From: Xanthostigma xanthostigma
Lineage: Eukaryota; Arthropoda; Insecta; Raphidioptera; Raphidiidae
NCBI GenBank assembly: GCA_963575645.1
Contig: OY754467.1
Span: 23,085,001 to 23,149,000 of the forward strand
DNA length: 64,000 nucleotides
Reading direction: 5' to 3'
Shown: positions 27,095 through 39,829 of the stretch, in pieces
Position numbering within the stretch: the first letter of the stretch is position 1
Layout: the number at the start of each line of letters is the position of its first letter
The notes under the pieces: generated by a model
Seen by the model: only the letters and a program-made list of their open reading frames with translations
What the model was told of the DNA's origin: nothing
The model's database searches: none
Program-made: the position numbers and the translations under genes

Positions 27095-27212
27095 GACTAA
27101 TTTTCAGACATGTTTTAAGTTTAGTTCTGAAGAAGATTAAAATCCGGATCAAAACGTCATTGGATTATTAATTAATTTTTGAATGTTTTAATATATTGTC
27201 TGACAATTAGTC
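27095..27212 (+). mobile_element. degenerate hammerhead-bearing PLE relic (family 3)
   Basis: CTGAAGA (27127-27133) is followed by a 4-bp GATT/GATC stem II with loop AAAATCCG, then AAAACGTC where a hammerhead would have GAAAC. The G-to-A change at the conserved GAAA probably kills cleavage. The segment lies between inverted 16-nt arms (27095-27110 and 27197-27212, one or two mismatches). I read it as an old end of another PLE family; no TSD was found. Confidence 0.4.
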
Positions 27213-30200
27213 GTATTGAATAATATGATTTTATCTCCATTAATTTTGACTTCCTCTTGAAAAATGGTTTAATTACTTACAGGATTATTTATACAGTAGA
27301 AAATTTGCTAAAATAGTACTCAAACTAAATGAAAAAATCACAAACAACGTAAAAAAACTTCAGAAAACTAAATAATTGCAATGATGTTTGCAATGCTAAA
27401 ATAAAACTAATGCAATTTCGGTTTTCTGTAATAATCTATATTCTACATTATTAACAATATTGAACAACGACTGTTTGCGTCTATACCTAATCTACAACAT
27501 TCAAAAAAATTTAATCTTAAACATGAATGAAACGTACTTTAGGAATGACTCAGATTTAAACGTATTCTTGCTTATAAAGACATTAAAATATCAAGCATTA
27601 TATGCAAATAAAAATGAAATAATGGTAATTATAGACTGCGCTACCCAAATTTGCCTACGCAGACAACAAATGGTATTTATCTTAAAGCTGTCATAATTTT
27701 TTTAGTGTATATTTCATTGCAAGTATCATTTGTCCAAATATGAAACTGAAACTTGAAGAATTTGATATTTGTGAGTTTTTATAATTTTCAAATAACAAAT
27801 GCACTAAAACTGTTAACAATGTTAATGTTAAAAAAAAGTTAACAGAAATGCCAAAAAACTTCAGATTTTATTTTAAAACTACCAATTACGCTACACTCGC
27901 AACGAATCTGGCAGGGGTAGATGTGATAATACTTTTTTGTGCATCCCCCTATTTCATGTCTGTATACCGATCACATCAACAGCTTCCACTAATAAATAAT
28001 TGCTTCTTGTCCATTGACAGTGAATGCTTAGCATAGCTAACATATTACCTATAATAGTGCTTCTTGACAATGTGTTAATTCAACGATAATTTTTTTCAAA
28101 CTTGGAAGGAGAGCAGCTGCCCCCCTGAATACGTCTTCGGCAGCAATTGAATATATTTTCTAAGAATTCTCAGTAAACACCAGGATACTTCTCAATAATT
28201 TTAATTAAAATTACTAATGTTACCATGACACAATTGAATTATTGCTCTTCGTATTTCAATGTGATATAATAAATCGGTGTAAATAATTAATTTACCAATT
28301 AGTGGTAGTCGTGTTTCTTGTAGCAACATTGGCAAACAATAAATTAATTGCGAAGAGAATTGAACAGCAGGCAACATACGTCTTCAAGTTTATTGGTCGT
28401 AATATCAGCTTGAAGTATGAATCCTGCAAAACAAGAAACAATATAATATCTGGTTGATGGAGCTGCGCCCCAGGTAATTAGCGCTTGCTCTCGATGCACA
28501 ATACCACAAGAGTGTGGAGAACACCAACAAAACATTACTGCTTGACTGATGAAACCCATCTCATTGGACATAATAATGTGGTAATAGAATTAATTCACAG
28601 TCAAGAAAATGAAGAAGTCAACAAAATTAACCGTCAAAGTTTTAAAATATATCAGTTTTAACATTTACAAGCAAATCTTCTTATCTCGATTTGCTTCACA
28701 CTTAACAATTTATTGAAATCTAGAATTTTTCAATTTAAATGTACCTATACAAAGTCACAACGGAACATATAAATAAATGCGTTTGTCCAGAATTTTGAAG
28801 TGTTTTAATTATTAAACTTGAGTTTTAACGTACTTCCGGATGATTCACAATACTTTTTGGATTAAGAAAACTATGAGGAAATATGTTATTGAAAAATTTT
28901 TCATGACCTTGAACAGTTCAATGTAGCAAGAGTCAGCAGATACTACTCAATATGATTATAATTTATAAATATATTATTATGTGTTGATTGCACGTCCGAA
29001 ATAATCGAACATAATGCACGGCGTTGACATAATATTACTTGGTTATCATGTCATGCGAAATTACCGTTTACATGCGCTGAAGAAAACTATCAAAGGTAGG
29101 GCAAAAATGTATATAAAAAATTTATGGAGCAACAAATTTTTTAAAAATGTTATGTTCTACAAAAATTTTATATTCAATTTTGTCCTAATTGATTTCCGAA
29201 AAGCAAAAAATAAACGCAAAAAACCTCACTTTTTCATCGGTTTTTAAATAATTAAATAAAAAAGGTCCGTTTTGAAAGAAAAAATATATATAATAATTTA
29301 TCTCTTTTATCCTTTAGAACCAAAATCAGTCAATCTCTAACGATTAGTCATTTAGGTAGGTAGTTATTGTCTACTCATCTTTTAGAGGGTAACTATAGAT
29401 CGCCTATTAAAAATTAAGTTGAAACTTTTTCCACCCGTCATACGTGCATGTATAATTACGCGAATTATGCGAGGATGAACTAAATTATAACCCCGATACC
29501 AGACACACCTCAAAAAGTTGGTAACCAATAATATTCGTCTCGTCGTTGTTTTAAATTATTACAGGCTGTGCAACTGTAGCCTAAGAAACAACCTCGCCAT
29601 TATTTTTACGAATTTACGGCTTACACAAGTCATTTTTAAATAGGTGCATTTTTTATGCAGTTTTCTTCATTTAGATCTGAAATGGTATAAAATTTTTAGT
29701 CCTTATAATATAGGTACACTTACATGTCGAGACAAAATCAATTTGTGAGAGAAATATAGAAAAGCAAATTAATCATATATCTATTAATTAACTATATGAA
29801 TCATTTCCTATCTACTCAATGTGCGGTGAGTGTCAAGTGAACGCAACAAAGCGTATCGAAAATATATCTGCGTCTCTTTCTTCAAAGTAATTCCCTGATT
29901 TGTTCTAAGCCGTTTACATTTTAGAATTACTTACATTGTATATACTTACCTTATTTTTATTGACTCGTGCATATAGCCTAAGCTGCTGCGCACGTTAATA
30001 ATAATAATAATAATAATAATTTCCCTGATTTCTCCGATGATAGGATTGGTTGATGTACTTGCATTCAATGTGAATAAAGTATCCCTGTTTCAAAAGCTTT
30101 TGGCATAGGAGGAGGCAAATTAAAAATTTCTTAAGCCGGGTCCCCCGTGCTTGTTTTGCCCTCCTGGCGTAAAAAAAGGCAGAAGTATATGTTTGCACCC

Positions 30201-32687
30201 TAATAGTTCGATTGCGATTTTATTCCTATGCTCAGTATAGAATAAAAGTTTATGAAATTAATGCTTGCTAAACATTGCCATGGCCTAAGCCTTTAAGATG
30301 CTAGATTATTTTGATAGTTAATTTAAAATTTTCTATTTTTATATAATATTATATTACTTTCAGAATGGAGTTATTTTTCTTCCAAACGCTGTGATCATTT
30401 TGGTTCCTAAATTTTAAAGTATAAGAAAGTTTAAATGTTATAATAGGTTCATATAATACCTACTACCTGTTTAGTTATATTTGTTACAACAACCGTTATT
30501 TCATTTACTTCTTTTATGTTTTTTATTTGTTTTCATAATTTTTAATACATTTTTTATTTTTTGATGTATTTAATTTTCTGAATTTTTAAAGGTATATTTT
30601 CTATCTAATAGCGAATAAAAAACAAATATTAGTAAAGAAAGCTATTAAAATTCAATAATCCCTGAGGGAAAATAAGAATTATTGATCTCATTTATATTAT
30701 TTAGTTTATCGAGTTTTGAAATACATTCCATAGTTTTACGAGCCAATAAAATAAGTTAAAACTACAAAATGAAGCTCTGAGTCTCTTCACAGATGTAAAA
30801 AAATTTCTTGTAAGAAAATAACTTTTGCTTATTTCACCCCTTGACGTAAACGTTGATCAGTGAAGTATTAAGGAATAATGTGAACAGACAGTGGTTAATT
30901 TATTGCGTAAGTACTTACTTACCATTGCTATACAGTATACACAGCTCATGCAAGTTACTTAGAATAATATATTATACAATATGTATGTATGCAGTACTTT
31001 TAACATCCAGTTTCGATTCAACCAGACATAAAAATTCTAGTCGCCATTTCCCCCACGCGGGCTGACATTGCTCGCTTGCTTTTGTGTACAGAAACAGATA
31101 CAGTGAAGTTTAACAATATTCACAAACATTTTTATCGTACCTGAAAATGCGTAGTCAATACTGATAAATAAGATTTAGAATGTAAAGGGTCGTGTGTTTG
31201 CAATATTGTTTTCTAGAGAGTGGTTAGGGTATTTTGTATGATACCTCTAATGGGAAAACGTATTTTTTCGTTTCTGTTCATGTTGGATAAAACAAAAGTC
31301 TCACTACTGACCCAGGCTTATGCCCAGTGGCGTAACTATACTATCTGAGGCCCGTGGCAAATTCATCGGATGGGAACCTCCCTTGATATAAAAAAACTTT
31401 ACGTTGTAGGTTCATCTTTATAAATCACGAAGTAAAGTAGATATTTGTATAGGTAATTCGTGTATGTTCTTGAGTTAGTACCTAATTTAAATCGGTTAAA
31501 TAATATTTTATAATAATATTTTTTACCAAATTTTGTAATAAATGTAGGTTTCTCCTGTTCTAATGGCCTTTGAAATCGCTATTTTGATTGACCATGCGGG
31601 GTGATATAATACATTAAAATGATTAAACTATTAAAAAACATTCTTTGAAAGAGTCTATACTATTATTGAATATAAAAATACTTTAATGGTGAAATGCGTT
31701 TCAGATACTTAAAAGTCATTACTCATTAGCAAACATGCGATTCATTCCCCGTTGAAGATCCTTGGTACATGGCCGATGGCTTTAATTAGAATAAGAAAAT
31801 GCTCACCTGTTGGCAAAATCACTCATAGTGCAAAAAAACACTATGAATGAACGTAAAATGGTAAAAAATGAGTCGAGAAGCTGTTATATTGGCATCGTCC
31901 TTATTCAGTATTAAACATTCCTGTTTTTAATACAGGGTGTCCTCAGAGGAATCTGCTAAACTTTAGGAGTGTTTCTTAGGTGATTTTAAGGGAAAAAAAG
32001 TTATAACAACATAGGTGGAATTCGAAAAGGTAAGCGAGATATGGCTTTTTAATTTTTTTTTTAAATTAGACAATACTGTGTAACAAAAATTAAATTTGAA
32101 GACAGTTTTTGTGTTATCATCGCAAAAACCGTAAAAGAAATGAACATCTGTATTTATTTCTCGGTAGGATTAAAGGCGTGTTACCTACCAGTTAAGTTAA
32201 CTTATAAGGAACAGCAAAAAAGAAAAGCATTATTTACCCATTGTTTTCAAAGCTTACTTATAATGTTGGGCAGTTGGCTGTTTTCTTCAACAAGCCTTTC
32301 CGAATAAGACCTACATAATATTATACCCATGTTGATATAACTGTTTTGCTTAAAATGACTTATGGAATAGGTACAACAAATTGACAAATTCCTCCTGATG
32401 GGACACATTGTAGTTGCCATCAGCTTGCTTAGTTTTATGAAAAGTTCAGATAACCTGCATGAATGTCTTAAGATTAGATATAATTTATCGGTTAGGACGT
32501 AACTATTTATAATTATTATAAAATCATTACCTATACAAAATACATATATACCTATATACACATATTTTAGTAAAAAAAACATACTTACAAAATCGGTTAG
32601 ATATTTTAATAGTAATTAATTATTAATTACATACACCACCAAATATTCGTTAGTTAAACAATTATTATCAGCGACTTTAATAGTACA
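27213..32687. other. AT-rich non-coding stretch
   Basis: No gene recognised. It contains a (TAA)n microsatellite at 29996-30020 and a CAGTGGCGTA-type transposon-end word near 31327. Short frames lack domains. Confidence 0.5.
29996..30020. repeat. (TAA)n microsatellite
   Basis: About eight uninterrupted TAA units. Confidence 0.9.
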
Positions 32688-33242
32688 AGATCTCGATTTG
32701 ACTCGATCTTCACCCATCGAGTTTTCTAATGAAATTTGGAATTTGATAATATGTATTAATAACGAAAAAAATGATTTGGTTGCCATTCAATTTCTTGGCA
32801 CATCTATTTTTAATAAAAAATTAAAGTTGTTAATTTTATTTTCGAAATGTAGTTATCGAGTTTCTAGATAAAAGAAAATAAAATATATACATAGGTATAA
32901 AATGTCAAAGTTTGATCGACATTTTGATCCCTGGCATAAAACCAGGTAGACAGGCCCCTTCAAATTAGTATTTTGCAGTTATAGGGTTTTCTGTATTTTC
33001 ATAATATGAAAATGTAGATAATTTTATTGCGAGCACGTGGAACATATATATAACCATGGCAACGAATAACAAATATCATAATATTTAATATCTCTAACAA
33101 CTTTGATTTTTTATTATAAATAGCTGTGCCAAGAAATTGAATGACAACCAAATCAGTTTTTCTTTATTAATGCATTATATTATCAAATTCCAAATTTCAT
33201 TAGAAAACTCGATGGGTGAATATCGAGCCAAATCGGAATCTT
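32688..33242. mobile_element. 555-bp foldback element
   Basis: The left arm (32688 to about 32833) and right arm (about 33096 to 33242) are inverted copies of roughly 146 bp with scattered mismatches. Shared blocks include TTCACCCATCGAGTTTTCTAAT and AATTTCTTGGCACA-type words. The centre (about 32835-33095) is unique AT-rich sequence. The level of mismatch suggests an old insertion. No TSD was identified and no coding sequence is present. Confidence 0.68.
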
Positions 33243-33659
33243 AGACTAAAAATGAAGTTTCAAAAACCAAACTTATTGCGTCTTACAGAAATGAATAAAT
33301 TCCTCAACCGTTACAATATATTTATTACAAAACTTACGCACAATTCAATGTAAGATTTAATATCCTAACACAAGGGATGCATGATCGCAGTCTTACGATA
33401 CTAACCGACGCGGACGGCATTATGACTTATGTCCTTGGTACGAATATTTGAAAAACATCCAGTATGCGCTATCACATACCTAGTGCGCAATCTGTTTGAT
33501 CTTGCTACTTGTTTTTCTGCAGATTGTATTTGGGATGCATTAATCATATCGCCTGTACTGAATACAACTGAATGTTCAAAGACACACACTCACTGTCATT
33601 TCTACAAATCACTTAATGTATAATATTGTTTTAATGTACGCTCAAGGATGATACTATAG

Positions 33660-33802
33660 GTTCGTTTCAAGCAGCCAGCAAACGGTTTCGAAACCGTCAC
33701 CCGCATGCGCAGTAGCTAACAAGTATTCTAAAATCGGTCGTTTTACCTACTGCGCAAGCGGGTGACAGTTTCGAAACCGTTTGTTGGCTGCTTGGAACGA
33801 AC
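33660..33802. mobile_element. MITE, GTTCCAAGC family, copy 1
   Basis: Terminal inverted repeats of about 57 bp run inward from GTTCGTTTCAAGCAGCC and its near-complement, including AAACGGTTTCGAAACCGT and GCGCAGTAGCT. A related element lies at 39028-39170: both share the AAGC end, an ACCGTCACC block and the TGCGCAGTAGCT core. The TSD is unclear. Confidence 0.65.
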
Positions 33803-35401
33803 TTTATTATTATAATGCTGGTAATATTTGGTATTTTAAATCGTTCATACTTGACATTTATTGACAGTTGTTGTGTCGCGCTTACCATAAATTAGTGAAT
33901 TAAATTTTAATTGAAAACTTAAGTGATTTTTGAATGCAGGCCAGTCTGTGATCAGTCATACTTTAGAAAACAGAAATTGTGTGAGGCATAAGCTAACAGC
34001 ACATAACGTCCATATTTCGTTTTTCTTAGTGTTTGGTTTTTCTTGCGCGAGCATCTCTGTACTCATTCCAATAGTTCAAAAAATATCAACTTTTTACAGC
34101 ATTTTTCTACTTGTTCTTTGTGCAAGAGGACTATTTAAGGGTGAAACAAACACGACATAGCATACAACCAAGTGGTTCAGAAAATTGGTATTTTCATTCC
34201 CAATTAATGTTGTATCAAAAGCTAGACAATAATTTTGGACGAACAGTCTAGTAATCAAAGGATGAGGAGCCCACGGAGAAACCCGATATACCATAAAAAC
34301 CGATCTATACATTGATAGACTGACTATGGTTCGAATTCAGTTGCCATTCTTTTGTTTTTGTTTTTGGTTCTCAACTATTCCATTTTCTACATAATTTATT
34401 TATACTTATATTATTCCAATTTTTTAGTATAGTTTCTGTTTTATATAATCAAATCAACGATTTTAGAGTTGTTTGTCGAGAGAAGAGAGTTTCTGGGATG
34501 GGGTGTTAATGCGATGGCGTCTTCTGCAAGGTGAAAGGGGCAGGAGTTCAAAAACGTAAGCGGTATGTATTTGTTCAACTGTGCATTTTCGGTGCTCCCC
34601 CCCCCCCTTTGATATCTATAGACTCTTGCGTTATCGGGTGTGTTTTCAGGAGGAAGAGAGATTTTACTGTGTAAAGTGTAAAGCAAAATTATAAACAGTA
34701 GAATAGAATTGAAACTTAAAATAGCTGACTTTCAGATAGGATCAGAATGACATTAGGGGTTTTACCCGACTACGAAAAAGGGCGGGCTGTGCTTTTAACA
34801 GGATATATGGGTCAACATGATGGTTTAAATCTGATATACCTATTTTCATAACCGAGGTGTCAATCTATTCGTGTTTATCATTCTAGTGTTCTAGGCTACG
34901 AAATGTATTTGTTAATTCAAAATGCAGAATTTAGAAAAAGGAAAAGAAAGAATTATTTAAAATTTGTATGAATAAGGCAATTACGATTATACTGTTATAG
35001 CATTAAAATGCATTCTCATAACGGATGTACTAAACTGACTTCATAAATAAAAAGCAGTACATTTTAAAAATTCAATTTGCATGTGATTCAATGTTAGTAG
35101 CGCTTATGCCAAATTTGTCGTATGGCACGTTGTACTAAAATTACCCACTATTTTATACAAATGACAGTCCAAATAGTTCATATAATTCAAGACATTGTTT
35201 TGAAGGTATCGAACACAAAAACAAATTAAATATGCACAAGAAATAAATGGTTTGCTAAAAATAATTTAATGTTGGCAAAATAAAAACAGTGACACGCCTA
35301 CAGAAATGACTGCACGTTTTAAATACTTTGAACCCAGATGTAGTACCTACTCATCGAATATATGTGTTTTATGAAGATAATTGTTTTTATAATATAAGTA
35401 G
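33803..35401. other. non-coding stretch with a poly-C tract
   Basis: A run of 11 C (34597-34607) is the main feature. Short frames on both strands (33930-34160, 34094-34312, 34441-34686) have no recognisable domain. Confidence 0.5.
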
Positions 35402-35748
35402 TCTATATATACTAATATATAAAGCTGAAGAGTTTGTTTGTTTGGTTAGTTGAACGCGCTAATCTCAGGAACTACTGGTTCGAAATGAAAAAAATAATCC
35501 AATTATCGAGGAAGGTTATAGGCTATATAATATCACGCTACGATCAATAGGAGCGGAGCAACAATGAAAAATATTGCAAAATGTAACTCAAAATTTGTCC
35601 GTCCGACAAAAACTTTTGAACGGCAACTCCGATCATCATGACATTTGGACACAACATTCATCTCTGTAAACTAAGATGAATGTACGTACTTATGTCCCTC
35701 CCCCCATTCGTTCTTTTGCACCCGGGTGAAACCGGGCGAGACCGCTAG
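35402..35748 (+). mobile_element. non-autonomous Helitron-like repeat, copy 2 (most complete)
   Basis: It starts TCTATATATACTAATATA and continues AAGCTGAAGAGTTTGTTTG. It ends with a CCCGG/CCGGG hairpin (loop GTGAAA) about 10 nt before CTAG (35745-35748), followed by T. 5'-TC, 3' subterminal hairpin plus CTRR and a following T are Helitron hallmarks. At 347 bp with no Rep/helicase it must be non-autonomous. It gives the reference layout for 10912-11241, 46093-46285 and 50893-51072. Confidence 0.68.
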
Positions 35749-37544
35749 TATATTATATGTCGCAGCCAAATTGTAAATTTAACCGCTTTACAAAGACGCT
35801 GTTTTGTCAAGTTAAAAAAGCAATGCCATAGCTACGCGACGCGGTAATAACAAAATAATAAAATCAGTTTTCACGATCAGTGAATCCAGAATTTTATTTT
35901 CATAAATACGCACATTACGAAAATGATTCGCGCGTTTTCGTACATATATAATTGGTTCATAATTGTATTATCAATGTGCTTGAAATTAGGTCATGTCAAG
36001 TAGTTACGAGAGAAAATGAAGTCAAGATAAGTTAAGAATTTTTATAAAGCTTGATTTTCAAGCCAAGTCAAGTATAGTTACCTACTAAAAACATTAAGCT
36101 AATTGACTTGAAAATAATCCCTAATAATGCTGTACTTGTTCTTTTTCTCATTATTACTTTAAGTTTCATTTTTGATTATTTTTATTCTGACTTCTGAGAC
36201 AAGCAGATTTTTCAAATCCTTGATTTAGAATACCTACAGGTTAATACATACTTGGTCATACTTTTAATTGAATTGCATCCCGGTATTTTAATAACCGTCA
36301 TAACAATTACCGGTTTCATATTGGATTACACAAAAATATTTTCGACAAGTTCGATGAACGCTGCAGGGAAATGTCATGAATCTTTTTATCTCTCTCGCAT
36401 ATCTATAAGCTGTTCTTGTACACATAAAATGAACTCGATGTGGTGTTTATGTTTTTGAATCGGCAAAATATATCATTAGTTACTGTTTACGTTTTTAACA
36501 GTATTGTGAATTAAAGTTGTTTAAATCTTTGATTAACGTTTGAATAGAACTCATCAAATAAATAAATAGTCTGAAAAATTTTTTATTTATTTGTAAAGTT
36601 GTTTAACTTAAATTTTATAGAGTTTCTTCACAGAATTGCAGGAGAAGATCCATATTTTTCAATTTTTGTTTACGTTATTATTTCAACAATGTTTTCCAAT
36701 GATTTTATCTTTTCTACCACTGTGCCCTACGGTCGAAATAAAATAACGAAAATATGTCAAATGCACTTTAAAACATTTGGATCTTTTCTATGTAATAAAG
36801 TTTATTTCTGAACCAAAAAATTACTCACTGTCGAATAGGTATAATAATAACAAAATGATAAAATATTCAAAGGTTTCCCTCTTAACGAATTATTGAAGTC
36901 TCCAACATTTACGTATTTCTTCTACTAAATGAACAAAAATAGAATATTACAAATTTTTCAAAAACGATATGTTAAATTAGTCATTCATTTGCTTCGGAAA
37001 AATTCAGAAGGGCTATTTTACTGATTAAGAAAAATAGAAAATTTTGATTTTCTCGAAAACGAAACAAACAATTTGAATCATATTCCATAAATAAGTATAT
37101 ATACCTAACATTAAAGACCTTACAAGATTGCTTTATTCATTTATTTAGGAAAAATTCAGCAAGATCAACGAAAATTCACTATCACTGCAGCTCAATGAGA
37201 AAGTTAGTGTGGTGGATCCGTCTTTTGTTAAATTTAACTTTTTCCTGGTTGACCTTGAATTCTTACTTTAGAGTTAGGTGGAGCTAGAGATTTCTAGCAT
37301 TAGGCCAGTGGCGTATATACAAATATAACAGCAGAATAAAATATGTCATTGAAAGAATGGTACCTATATTTTAAATATTTATCTTTTTCAAAACAAACGT
37401 TTTTTAAATAAGTTATTAAAAAAAATAGAAAATCTATACAAATAAATAAAATTGACGTGTATGTTTCTAATATCAAAATAACAGCCTTTTACTAAATGCA
37501 TAATATGAATACGGTACTAATAACGAAAAAACAATTTTTTTTTA
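35749..37544. other. AT-rich non-coding stretch
   Basis: No gene or bounded repeat recognised. A CAGTGGCGTA transposon-end word lies near 37310. Confidence 0.5.
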
Positions 37545-37736
37545 AATATTTGTCTTTCTGTCTATCTGTTTGTTCCGGCTAATCTCCGAAACAACTGGAC
37601 CGATTTTGAGAGAAGTTTTACTGGCAAGTAGCTGATGTCACAAGGAGTAACTTAGGCTACTTTTATTTTAGAAAAATAATTAGGGTTCCGGGCAAAAAAT
37701 AAAACCCATGCGGACAAAGTCACGGACAATAGCTAG
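37545..37736 (+). repeat. dispersed insect repeat ending in CTAG
   Basis: The segment holds GTCTATCTGTTTGTTCCGGC, an ACTGGACCGATTTTGAGAG block and a 3' end GGACAATAGCTAG followed by T. The CTAG-T end hints at a second Helitron-like family. Only one copy is present, so the left boundary is approximate. Confidence 0.4.
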
Positions 37737-39027
37737 TTTTTAAATAAATTGATGAATTATTTGAATTAATCACATTATTAACGAGTTAGGTTACTATCGT
37801 AGTCAGGGAGTTGGTTTATTCAATCAAAGGCACTGCGTAACTTGAAGATTTTACGTACACACTACTGCGTCCAAATCTCACTCATACTTCGACAAACATT
37901 CATTCTTCCACCTCCATGCTCGTGTTAGGTAACACCTAACCAAGAACAATATTATACAAGAACTTTAAATGTAAAACAAATTTAAGCTATGAAAATCCTA
38001 TTCTTTTCCGCAACCATATTTGGTGTAATATAAATACGTGCTTCCAGAAATAATACAAATTGATGATATGATTTTTGTTTCATCAAAATGTATAGAACAA
38101 AATTTGTCTAAAACTATCTCCCTTTCGCAAGAAAAAATAACGGGATGTTAACACGAAAGAAAGTAATTTAATGTTACTTATTTTTGATAAATAGATAGGC
38201 TCCATTAATGTAATCGTTATATTATGTGTACCTACTACTTAAAGGGGAAATTAAAACTGATACTCTTCCTGCCAAATTTAAGATGTGGCAAATTTCTCAG
38301 TCATCAAAATTCAAAACGTGAACGGAAGTTAATTTTATCATTGTTTTTATCTTTAGCGCTTCGATGTCCGTTTTTTAACATATTTTTATATTAGTTTTAA
38401 AAGGTTTCGTCAGGAAACTAACCTTATCAAATTACACTGAATCATGTCCGGTTGGTACACCTGCGAAGCATTTTAAGGGAGCTAGACTTACGTATTAGTG
38501 TTTGAAACTTAAGATAGACATATAGATCATGAATGGAATTACCGCGCCCCTCTAAATTCGTATCCCCGTGTTTGATATAACCCAACGTTCCAACCATTCT
38601 TAATGCCGCTTCACACGAGGCTGCTTTTGCCACTAAATTCTCTGTTGATTTCACTGCTAGGTTCCAAGCGTACTGTGGCGCTGGATTTTGTGACGATGCG
38701 TGTTTTGAAGCTGGATTTGGATGACTTTGTTCGATTGTCAACAAAAATGGACGACAACGCCATTACCTCAGAAGTTTATCGTCGAAGAGCCAGCAGAGAA
38801 TCAAGGCCGAAAAATAGCTCTTGTTTTAATTCTGAAATCTAGCCTGTCATCCAGTAAAGGAGCCCGCAGTAACGTCATTTCTATCCTCGCAGCCAACACA
38901 CAAGTCCCAACAGCGATTCCAGCGGAAAATCCAGCCTCATGTGCAATAAGGATTAGAAAAATTCTACGTTAAAGGGAGCGACGTCGCGATTAAAAGCTGA
39001 CAATATTGAAAAATTAAAATGTACTAT
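37737..39027. other. non-coding stretch, one GC-richer patch
   Basis: 38590-38970 is less AT-rich and open in several overlapping frames on both strands (38442-38744 minus, 38603-38842 plus, 38721-38972 plus). None shows a domain I recognise, and no frame is clearly favoured. It could be a degenerate coding fragment. Confidence 0.35.
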
Positions 39028-39170
39028 GTTCCAAGCTATCAGAGAACGGACCTAGAACCGTCACCGTCTTGCGCAGTAGCTCAAAAACTGATACACGCAG
39101 TTTTGTTTTAGCTACTGCGCAGTGCGCAAGACAGTGGCGGTTCTGTGTCTGTTCTCTGGATGCTTGGAAC
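39028..39170. mobile_element. MITE, GTTCCAAGC family, copy 2
   Basis: It is 143 bp with inverted ends GTTCCAAGC...GCTTGGAAC. Inside, AGAGAACGGAC...GAACCG and TTGCGCAGTAGCT are mirrored on the other side. It shares TIR and core with 33660-33802. No clear TSD. Confidence 0.65.
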
Positions 39171-39191
39171 ACACTTAAAATGTATCGTGTT

Positions 39192-39220
39192 GCACATACC
39201 GCTAAATTAGCGGTATGTGC
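39192..39220. repeat. 29-bp perfect palindrome, copy 2
   Basis: GCACATACCGCTA and TAGCGGTATGTGC are exact inverted arms around a 3-nt centre. Same unit as 24991-25019. Confidence 0.7.
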
Positions 39221-39429
39221 TTTATTATCGCTTTGAGCGTCAGAGCTGACTTTCGTTCATATAAGAAGTTATATCTAAGTTAATTTCACACGAAATCCAT
39301 TCAAATTGAAGCTTTTTGAAAAGAGGAGATTCTGATCTATAAAACAGAACCATTTTTAAATCAATTCGAGTTCATAAATACTATTAAAATTGTAATTGAA
39401 AGTTACAAACAGCAGTTGTCGGTTGGTCT

Positions 39430-39479
39430 GTACGTATGTACGGATGTACGTATGTACGGATGTACGTATGTACGTACGT
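39430..39479. repeat. GTACGTAT/GTACGGAT minisatellite
   Basis: Alternating 8-nt units GTACGTAT and GTACGGAT are repeated about six times. The frame at 39396-39590 simply runs through it. Confidence 0.85.
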
Positions 39480-39754
39480 CACGACTCTACAGATCGCAAT
39501 TTTGGTCGGATTGCCTTGGGTTATATTTTATTCACTTTGTTTACTATCAGACCAGAACCCTATTTAAATTCACATAAATGTGTTCAGTAGTTTAATTTTT
39601 ATAAACAGTTTTATTTTATTATTTTTGACAGCTAATAGTTAAAATAAAAAACCTTAAAAAAACAAAAAAATACCTATTACTGTTATTGTAATGTAGTGTA
39701 TTACGTAGAATAACTGCTCCACTTCTATACCATAATAACAACGCAACCTGGGAT

Positions 39755-39829
39755 ATCAGAATGGCCGAGTGGTTAAACGCGTAGTCCAGTAATAGCAAGG
39801 TGCCGAGTTCGATTCCCGCCGACACCAAG
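39755..39829 (+). pseudogene. tRNA-like relic (Leu/Ser-type head)
   Basis: A perfect A box (TGGCCGAGTGG, 39762-39772) and perfect B box (GTTCGATTC, 39807-39815) are spaced as in a tRNA. The D arm wording is of the Leu/Ser type. The acceptor, D, anticodon and T stems do not pair properly, so it is not a working tRNA. Long T-runs follow from about 39834 and would end polymerase III transcripts. It is either a tRNA pseudogene or a SINE head without a body. Confidence 0.6.

Noticed and set aside
38442-38972. Three overlapping frames on both strands
   Set aside because: The composition is slightly gene-like, but I could not recognise any protein family and no single frame is favoured.
39755-39829. 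Functional tRNA-Leu or tRNA-Ser
   Set aside because: The A and B boxes are good, but acceptor, D, anticodon and T stems fail to pair; listed as a relic instead.
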